In this document: one piece after another, positions 14,225 through 18,822 of the stretch
Layout of the letters: every line of letters starts with the position of its first letter
How positions within the stretch are numbered: position 1 is the stretch's first letter
DNA from: CALKXV01 sp964632495
Lineage (GTDB): Bacteria > Pseudomonadota > Alphaproteobacteria > Rhodobacterales > Rhodobacteraceae
Direction of reading: 5' to 3'
Length of the DNA stretch: 18,822 nt
NCBI GenBank assembly: GCA_964632495.1
Contig: CAZWDS010000058.1
Location: forward strand, 1 to 18,822
Notes under the pieces: generated by a model
Database searches by the model: none
The model's input: the letters and a program-made list of their open reading frames with translations, nothing else
What the model was told of the DNA's origin: nothing
Program-made: the position numbers and the translations under genes

Positions 14225-15645
14225 GTCCCGCAAAACGTCTGGGGCACCACCTCGGTTTCCGTCGGCGGTCGCGTCAGATCCGCAAAGTCGCCGGGGTCCG
14301 CATAGGGCGTGGCAAGAGCGGCATTCAACCGCTCGAACAAAGACAAATCGCCTGCCACAGCCGCTTCAATCGCCTGTTCGATCCGATGGGTGCGTGGGAT
14401 GATCGCCGGGTTCACGCTTTGCATCTGCGTTAGACGATCCTCCGGCGTCGCTTTTTCCTGCGCCAATCGTGCGTGCCATGTCTGCTCCCAAGCATCGAAA
14501 GAGGTGCGATCGGTAAATTCATCCCGCGCGGCTTTGGTCCCCAAGGCGCGGAAAGTATTGGTGAAATCAGCCTGCTCATCCGCCATCACCGTCAACAACC
14601 CTTGGGCCAAATCACTGTCGCCTCCGTCTTCCGTCTGCAGCCCCAATTTCGCACGGAACACCCGCAACCACGCCGCCTGAAACAGTTCTGGGAACCGATC
14701 AACCGCGGCCTGAGCCAGCTCTACCTCTCCGATCAAAGGCAACAAAGCCGAGGCCAGTTGCGCCAGATTCCACATCCCCACATCGGGCTGTCGCGCAAAA
14801 GCATAACGTCCATGCTGATCAATCGAAGAAAAGACCCGCATCGGATGATAGACGTCCATGAAAGCGCAGGGTCCGTAGTCAATCGTCTCGCCTGAAATCG
14901 TCACATTGTCAGTGTTCATCACACCATGGATGAACCCAAGGCCCAGCCACGTCGCAATCAAATCCGCCTGTCGCGCGATCACGCCTTCCAGCAACCCCAA
15001 GGCGCCCTCGGCCTCGGGATCATGACGGGCAATCGCATGGGCCACCAAGGCCTCCAAAGCCGGCGCGTCATCCTGCGCGTTGAAATACTGAAACGTGCCA
15101 ACGCGGATATGGCTGGCCGCAACACGCGTCAAAACGGCCCCCGGCAATCCGGTTTCGCGCTGGACAACTTCGCCCGTCAACACCGCCGCCAAAGCCCGCG
15201 TTGTCGGCACGCCCAAGGCGAACATGGCTTCCGACATCACATATTCGCGGATCACAGGCCCGACCCAAGCCCGTCCATCCCCCATCCGGGAATAAGGCGT
15301 CGGCCCCGAGCCCTTCAACTGCACATCAAACCGCGCACCATCAGGGGCCACAACCTCGCCCAGCAAAATCGCGCGGCCATCTCCCAACCGTGGCGACCAG
15401 CCGCCAAACTGATGCCCGGCATAGACCTGCGCCAAAGGCTCCGCTCCGCCCGGAACAAGGTTGCCCGCCAAAGCGGCCACGCCGTCGTCCTCGCGCAAAG
15501 CCGCCGGGTCCCAACCCAAACGCTTCGCCAAATCCTCGTTCAGCGCCAACAGCTTAGGGCGTGCCACTGGGGTCGGTGCCATCTTGGTGTAAAATCGCTC
15601 GGGCAGCCGGGCGTATGAATTGTCAAAGGGCAGATCTAAGCTCAT
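14221..15645 (-). CDS. selO: SelO/YdiU pseudokinase, protein adenylyltransferase
   Basis: This 474-residue protein belongs to the SelO (UPF0061/YdiU) family, pseudokinases that bind ATP in a flipped orientation and AMPylate proteins, often with a link to redox stress. QVYAGHQFGGWSPRLGDGRA is at 73-92, QLKGSGPTPYSR at 109-120 with K111, and the catalytic HGVMNTDN at 240-247 with D246, the expected family position. The metal motif DYGPCAFMD is at 256-264. The C-terminus ends ...QTFCGT, with C472 at the place where animal SelO carries selenocysteine. ATG 15645 was chosen because MSLDLPFDNSYARLPERFY is a family-typical start, though no clear ribosome site was found. The stop overlaps that of the convergent EamA gene. 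The product is near the typical length of 470-490 residues and seems intact. Confidence 0.95.
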   Translation of the reverse strand: MSLDLPFDNSYARLPERFYTKMAPTPVARPKLLALNEDLAKRLGWDPAALREDDGVAALAGNLVPGGAEPLAQVYAGHQFGGWSPRLGDGRAILLGEVVAPDGARFDVQLKGSGPTPYSRMGDGRAWVGPVIREYVMSEAMFALGVPTTRALAAVLTGEVVQRETGLPGAVLTRVAASHIRVGTFQYFNAQDDAPALEALVAHAIARHDPEAEGALGLLEGVIARQADLIATWLGLGFIHGVMNTDNVTISGETIDYGPCAFMDVYHPMRVFSSIDQHGRYAFARQPDVGMWNLAQLASALLPLIGEVELAQAAVDRFPELFQAAWLRVFRAKLGLQTEDGGDSDLAQGLLTVMADEQADFTNTFRALGTKAARDEFTDRTSFDAWEQTWHARLAQEKATPEDRLTQMQSVNPAIIPRTHRIEQAIEAAVAGDLSLFERLNAALATPYADPGDFADLTRPPTETEVVPQTFCGT

Positions 15646-15745
15646 ATTTTTAACCTAGGTCACACATCGGAAACTTGCACCCCCAAGGGTCTTCATCTCT
15701 TTAAAAATACGCATATCGCGGCGCGCGACAGCGCGGCGCAAACCC
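15646..15745. other. Short gap before selO with a GC-rich hairpin after the GNAT gene
   Basis: About 100 bases separate the GNAT stop from the selO start on the - strand. CGCGC (15722-15726) and GCGCG (15731-15735), with a 4-nt loop, can form a hairpin. A T-rich run lies about 20 nt further on the - strand (TATTTTTAAAG), too far for a clean intrinsic terminator. The selO promoter must lie here or further up; I could not define it. Confidence 0.35.
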
Positions 15746-16189
15746 TCACTCACATCTCCACGTCATCAAGGGATGGGGTCGGGGCCTGAAACCTGCACGT
15801 CGGTAAATCCGGCTTGCGCCTTCATTGGCCACCTCAAGGTGCAGCGCTTTCACACCAGCCTCGCCCAAAGCCTTCTGCAACGCCGCCAAAGCCTCGCTGC
15901 CCATGCCGCGCCCGCGCACTTTGTCACGCACCCACAACTCGTCAATGAAAGCGTCCATCCCGCCCAACTCGATCGACCAGCCAAAGCCCACGGCCACATA
16001 ACCCACAGGCGACATCTTCGGCCCGATCAGCCAGATCGCCCCAAGGGGCGACCCTTCCAGCAACGGCTGAACCGCTGCCAGACGCGTGTCTTCGGAACTA
16101 TCCACACCCATATCGGCATGGCATCGCGCCACCATGGGCAAGACCCGATCCAGATCACCCGCGCCCGCCAAATGTAACAGTTGAGACAT
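15746..16189 (-). CDS. GNAT-family N-acetyltransferase
   Basis: This 147-residue protein has the GNAT fold. Motif A, the acetyl-CoA pyrophosphate loop, is visible as VRDKVRGRGMGSEAL with RGRGMG at 92-97, and motif B as HLEVANEGASRIYRRAGFRP at 117-136. The substrate is not predictable. In-frame sequence continues upstream to 16303 inside the nucleoside hydrolase gene, but ATG 16189 has AAGGAG 6 nt before it and gives a normal-length GNAT. It lies 11 nt after the nucleoside hydrolase stop, so the two are co-transcribed. The C-terminal HPLMTWRCE is short and complete. Confidence 0.9.
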   Translation of the reverse strand: MSQLLHLAGAGDLDRVLPMVARCHADMGVDSSEDTRLAAVQPLLEGSPLGAIWLIGPKMSPVGYVAVGFGWSIELGGMDAFIDELWVRDKVRGRGMGSEALAALQKALGEAGVKALHLEVANEGASRIYRRAGFRPRPHPLMTWRCE

Positions 16190-16195
16190 CGAACG

Positions 16196-16201
16196 CTCCT
16201 T
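16196..16201 (-). promoter_or_regulatory. Ribosome binding site of the GNAT gene, overlapping the previous stop codon
   Basis: AAGGAG on the - strand begins with the last A of the nucleoside hydrolase TGA and is 6 nt before the GNAT ATG. It indicates translational coupling and decides the start. Confidence 0.75.
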
Positions 16202-17142
16202 CAAAGGCGTGCCAGACGGTTGGTCAGCAGGTGGAAGAACCCGTCCGCATCCACATCGCCCATGAACATGGCGTTTGCCGTCCGGTCGGTGACGCGCCAC
16301 CAATCAGCGACGGTCATGCCGCGCGTCAGGTCCGAGTGTACTTCGATCTCGACGTTCACGTGGCGCCCGGTGAACAACTGCGGTTCCAGCAGATAGGCGA
16401 TGGTGCAGGGGTCATGCAAAGGTGCGCCGGGCGAGCCGTATTTTTCCTTGTCGAATCGTTCGAAGAAATCGGTCCATGCGGCGACCAGTTCGCCGACGCG
16501 ATTGCCAAGGGTGCGAAAGGCTTCGACGCGGGGTGCGGTGACCAGCGCTTTGTGCGTCACGTCCAGCGGCATCACCACCAAAGGCACACCGGATTTGAAC
16601 ACGATCTCAGCGGCTTCGGGGTCGACATAGATGTTGAATTCAGCCGCCGGGGTGATGTTGCCCACCTGAAAATATGCGCCGCCCATCAGCACGATTTCCT
16701 GCACATGGTTCACAATCTCGGGCGCGCGGCGAAAGGCTTGGGCGATGTTGGTCAAAGGCCCCATGGGCACAAGGGTAACCGTTCCATCCGCTTCGCGTTT
16801 CAGGGTTTCAATAATGAAATCAACCGCATGACCATCCGCCAGCGGCATAGTCGGATCGTCCAGAACAGGCCCGTCCAAGCCCGTTTTCCCATGCACATGT
16901 TCCGCTGTCACCAAGGTTCGCGACAACGGCGCGTCACAGCCTGCAAAGACCGGCACATCCCGGCGTCCCGCCAATTCACAAACGATCCGCGCATTCTTTT
17001 GGGTCAGCGCCAAAGGCACGTTGCCCGCCACTGCCGTGATGCCTAGAACCTCTAATTCGTCCGGCGCACCAAAAGCCAGCAGGATGGCGACCGCATCGTC
17101 CTGGCCGGGATCCGTGTCGATGATGATCTTGCGTGGGGGCAT
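16201..17142 (-). CDS. Inosine-uridine preferring nucleoside hydrolase family protein
   Basis: This 313-residue enzyme should cleave the N-glycosidic bond of ribonucleosides to give base and ribose, a salvage step in the cytoplasm. The Ca2+-binding signature IIIDTDPGQDDAVAI is at residues 6-20 (D9, D11, D15, D16), with a likely ligand D244 in PLHDPCT at 241-247. VLMGGAYFQVGNITPAAEFNIYVDPEAA at 151-178 is the typical active-site stretch. Length and motifs fit the IunH/RihA group; whether it prefers purine or pyrimidine nucleosides cannot be told. GGAGA precedes the ATG. It follows mazG with a 76-nt gap and is followed 11 nt later by the GNAT gene. The adjacent mazG gives a loose nucleotide-metabolism theme. 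Confidence 0.94.
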   Translation of the reverse strand: MPPRKIIIDTDPGQDDAVAILLAFGAPDELEVLGITAVAGNVPLALTQKNARIVCELAGRRDVPVFAGCDAPLSRTLVTAEHVHGKTGLDGPVLDDPTMPLADGHAVDFIIETLKREADGTVTLVPMGPLTNIAQAFRRAPEIVNHVQEIVLMGGAYFQVGNITPAAEFNIYVDPEAAEIVFKSGVPLVVMPLDVTHKALVTAPRVEAFRTLGNRVGELVAAWTDFFERFDKEKYGSPGAPLHDPCTIAYLLEPQLFTGRHVNVEIEVHSDLTRGMTVADWWRVTDRTANAMFMGDVDADGFFHLLTNRLARL

Positions 17143-17218
17143 CTGGCTCTCCGGTTAAGCGCGGATGACCATGGCCCCAAGGGGCAGGCTTGTCCAGCAA
17201 GGCGACGGGTTGATTGGC

Positions 17219-18031
17219 TTAGGACCGCTCGTCCGCTTTGACGGCGTTCCAAAGGGCGTCCAATTCTTCCAGTGTCGCGTCGTCCGGTGTTTTGCCTGTC
17301 GTCGCAAGCCGGTCTTCGATGGCAGCAAAACGACGTTCAACCTTGGCGTTGGTGCGTCTAAGCGCGGCTTCGGGGTCGATGTTCCAATGGCGGGCAAGGT
17401 TGACCAGCACGAACATCAGATCGCCAAACTCGGCTTCGGTCGCATCCTCGGAAATCTCGCGCGCCTCTTTCAACTCGCCGATTTCCTCGTTCATCTTGTC
17501 CAAGACCAGTTCTGCATCGTCCCAATCGAAGCCAACCCGCGCCAGCCGTTTTTGCAACTTCAGCGCCCGCAACAAGGCAGGCAAACCAAGCGCCACACCA
17601 TCCAAAGTGCTCTTCTCTCCCCTCGCAGCCCGTTCCCGCGCTTTGGCCGCTTCCCAATCGCGGGTCTGTTGTTCGGCGCTTTTCTTGCCCCGCTCGGACC
17701 CGAACACATGGGGGTGCCGGTCAATCATCTTTGCCGTGATCCGCCGCGCGATGCTGTCGGTGTCGAAATGCCCGGCTTCGGATCCCATCTGGCCGTGATA
17801 AATCACCTGCAACAGCAGATCGCCCAACTCGCCCTCTAATTCGCCCCAAGCCTCGCGATGGATGGCGTCGGCAACCTCGTAAGCCTCTTCGATCGTGTAG
17901 GGCGCGATACTGGCGAAATCCTGTTCGATGTCCCATGGGCAGCCGCCGTTCGGATCGCGCAGGCGGCGCATGACTTCGATCAGGCGGGGAAATCCCTCGG
18001 GTGTTTCAAAAATCGGGTCGGACTGGCGCAT
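17219..18031 (-). CDS. mazG: MazG nucleoside triphosphate pyrophosphohydrolase
   Basis: This 270-residue enzyme hydrolyses NTPs to NMP and pyrophosphate, cleaning the nucleotide pool and influencing the stringent response in some bacteria. It has two MazG domains. The first has CPWDIEQDF at 31-39, TIEEAYEVADAI at 46-57 (E48, E49, E52) and the metal motif ELEGELGDLLLQV at 64-76 (E68, D71). The second has the ATEAEFGDLMFVLVNLARH pattern near 190-210. In-frame sequence extends to 18100, but that would overlap the divergent agmatinase gene. MRQSDPIFETPEGF is a usual start, giving ATG 18031 with AGGGAAAA upstream. The agmatinase gene is divergent, with 62 bases between the starts. A 76-nt gap with a small GCCCC/GGGGC palindrome (17174-17185) leads to the nucleoside hydrolase. 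Confidence 0.94.
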   Translation of the reverse strand: MRQSDPIFETPEGFPRLIEVMRRLRDPNGGCPWDIEQDFASIAPYTIEEAYEVADAIHREAWGELEGELGDLLLQVIYHGQMGSEAGHFDTDSIARRITAKMIDRHPHVFGSERGKKSAEQQTRDWEAAKARERAARGEKSTLDGVALGLPALLRALKLQKRLARVGFDWDDAELVLDKMNEEIGELKEAREISEDATEAEFGDLMFVLVNLARHWNIDPEAALRRTNAKVERRFAAIEDRLATTGKTPDDATLEELDALWNAVKADERS

Positions 18032-18093
18032 GTTTTCCCTTTGCGTGGCGGTGGCCCCGCGTCTACGTTTCACCGGAAAGCGCTGGAGGTTCA
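18032..18093. promoter_or_regulatory. Divergent promoter region between mazG and the agmatinase gene
   Basis: Only 62 bases lie between the two ATGs, so promoters on both strands must be here or within the gene starts. GGAGGT at 18085-18090 is a strong ribosome site for the agmatinase gene, only 3 nt from its ATG. I could not fix -35/-10 boxes. Confidence 0.5.
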
Positions 18094-18822
18094 ATGGCAC
18101 TTGAAGATGCGGGCGACGATGTGGATCGCGCCATCAGCGGCGAAACCCGTGGGCTGGCTTATGAAAACCCGTTTGCAGGGGTGCCGTCCTTTTTGCGTCG
18201 GCGGCTGACCAAGGATTTGGCGGGCGTTGATCTGGCGGTCAGCGGCATTCCCTTTGACCAAGCGGTGACCAACCGGCCCGGCGCACGGTTTGGGCCGCGG
18301 GCTGTGCGCGAGGCCTCGACCCTGATGGCGGGCGATGTGCCCTATGGCTGGGGGTATGCGCCGCTTAGTCTGTTCGATGTGGTGGATGCGGGCGATATGG
18401 CCTTTGACTATGCCCGTGTGGATGAGGTGCCCGCCCGGATCGAGGCGCATGTGGCGGGGTTGATCGGCGCGTCTGCGGCGCTGCTGATTGGCGGAGATCA
18501 TTCGGTGACCTTGCCCAGCCTGCGCGCCCATGCGGCGAAGCATGGGGCGCTTGGTTTGTGTCAGATCGATGCGCATCCCGACACGTGGAGCGATGATCAG
18601 GCTGCCCGCGTCGATCATGGCACAATCATTTACAAGGCGGTGCAGGAAGGGCTGATTGATGCGAAGCGCAGTGTTCAGATCGGCACGCGGGTCGAGGTGG
18701 AAAACGAAGTGGCGTTTGGCATCACACGGATTGATGCCCGTGCTGTCCATGCCAAAGGGCCGCAAGCCGTAGCAGAACAGGCGCGCCCCGGTCGTGGCGC
18801 AGCCCCCGCCCCGAAGAACATA
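18094..18822 (+). CDS. speB: Agmatinase / ureohydrolase family protein, 3' end cut off
   Basis: The frame is open for 243 codons to the edge with no stop. It encodes the first part of a ureohydrolase that likely removes urea from agmatine (putrescine synthesis) or a similar guanidino compound. Metal ligands are visible: GGDHS at 133-137 (H136), DAHPD at 159-163 (D159, H161, D163) and the substrate-side HGT at 175-177. The second Asp motif, xDxDxxDP, should start just beyond the edge. IPFDQAVTNRPGARFGPRAVREAS at 52-75 fits the family well. The last residues after about 230 (PGRGAAPAPKNI) do not resemble the expected YLTFDID-like stretch, see findings. GGAGGT and ATG 18094 fit a start, and mazG lies divergently upstream. 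Agmatinase is likely, but guanidinobutyrase or guanidinopropionase cannot be excluded. Confidence 0.88.
   Translation, partial: MALEDAGDDVDRAISGETRGLAYENPFAGVPSFLRRRLTKDLAGVDLAVSGIPFDQAVTNRPGARFGPRAVREASTLMAGDVPYGWGYAPLSLFDVVDAGDMAFDYARVDEVPARIEAHVAGLIGASAALLIGGDHSVTLPSLRAHAAKHGALGLCQIDAHPDTWSDDQAARVDHGTIIYKAVQEGLIDAKRSVQIGTRVEVENEVAFGITRIDARAVHAKGPQAVAEQARPGRGAAPAPKNI

Noticed and set aside
14926..15618. + strand open frame of 230 codons opposite selO
   Set aside because: It is antisense to the conserved SelO core, with Arg/Gln-rich composition and no motif.
16231..17046. + strand open frame of 271 codons opposite the nucleoside hydrolase
   Set aside because: It is antisense to an intact enzyme, rich in His/Arg/Gln as expected for a shadow frame.
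17174..17185. GCCCCAAGGGGC as a mazG terminator
   Set aside because: The stem is short, the loop is two bases, and no T-tract follows on the - strand.
17165..17839. + strand open frame of 224 codons opposite mazG
   Set aside because: It is antisense to an intact MazG with both domains, and no family is recognisable in the product.
1..18822. Mobile elements, CRISPR arrays, tRNA or rRNA genes
   Set aside because: No transposase or integrase motif, no regularly spaced direct repeats and no cloverleaf or rRNA-like stretch was noticed on either strand.

Overview
The window looks like chromosomal DNA of a marine-type alphaproteobacterium, most likely family Rhodobacteraceae (Roseobacter group). 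This is inferred from moderately high GC, codon use, and family types and gene neighbourhoods typical of that group (a Fur/Mur regulator without CxxC zinc sites, DUF2585, a divergent L,D-transpeptidase/DUF882 pair, and an lpxD-ACP-ketosynthase cluster). I see no transposase, integrase, phage gene, CRISPR array, rRNA or tRNA.

Layout. (1) 1-2755, + strand: the tail of a carbohydrate ABC uptake operon. A 5'-truncated MalG-type permease is followed by a GH63/MGH1-like cytoplasmic glycosidase and a MalK/UgpC-type ATPase, coupled by ATGA and TGATG overlaps. (2) 2756-3113: a gene-free gap with several hairpins and a strong terminator for the gene arriving from the other side. (3) 3114-5607: a divergent cell-wall pair, a Tat-type DUF882/M15 peptidase on the - strand and a periplasmic L,D-transpeptidase on the + strand, like E. 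coli ycbK/ycbB. (4) 5656-8262, + strand: an LpxD-type acyltransferase, a small acyl carrier protein and a FabF-like ketosynthase. This compact acyl-making and acyl-transferring module is the most intriguing part of the window. (5) 8272-10015, - strand: a Fur/Mur-type regulator overlapping a DUF2585 membrane protein, then a cysteine-rich secreted protein of unknown function. (6) 10074-13245, - strand: a CPA1 Na+/H+ antiporter, an ankyrin/Kelch-like protein and a PhzF-family protein, all with overlapping start/stop codons. (7) 13337-15645: an EamA drug/metabolite exporter and the pseudokinase AMPylase SelO, convergent with overlapping stop codons. (8) 15746-18031, - strand: MazG pyrophosphohydrolase, a nucleoside hydrolase and a GNAT acetyltransferase. 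(9) 18094-18822, + strand: an agmatinase-family gene cut by the window edge, with an odd last stretch.

The genes are mostly housekeeping and envelope functions in short, tightly packed operons. Several apparent long open frames on the opposite strands are shadows caused by GC-rich codon use. Start codons were moved inward where an upstream in-frame start was implausible: ATPase, ACP, secreted protein, PhzF, ankyrin/Kelch protein, antiporter, GNAT and MazG.
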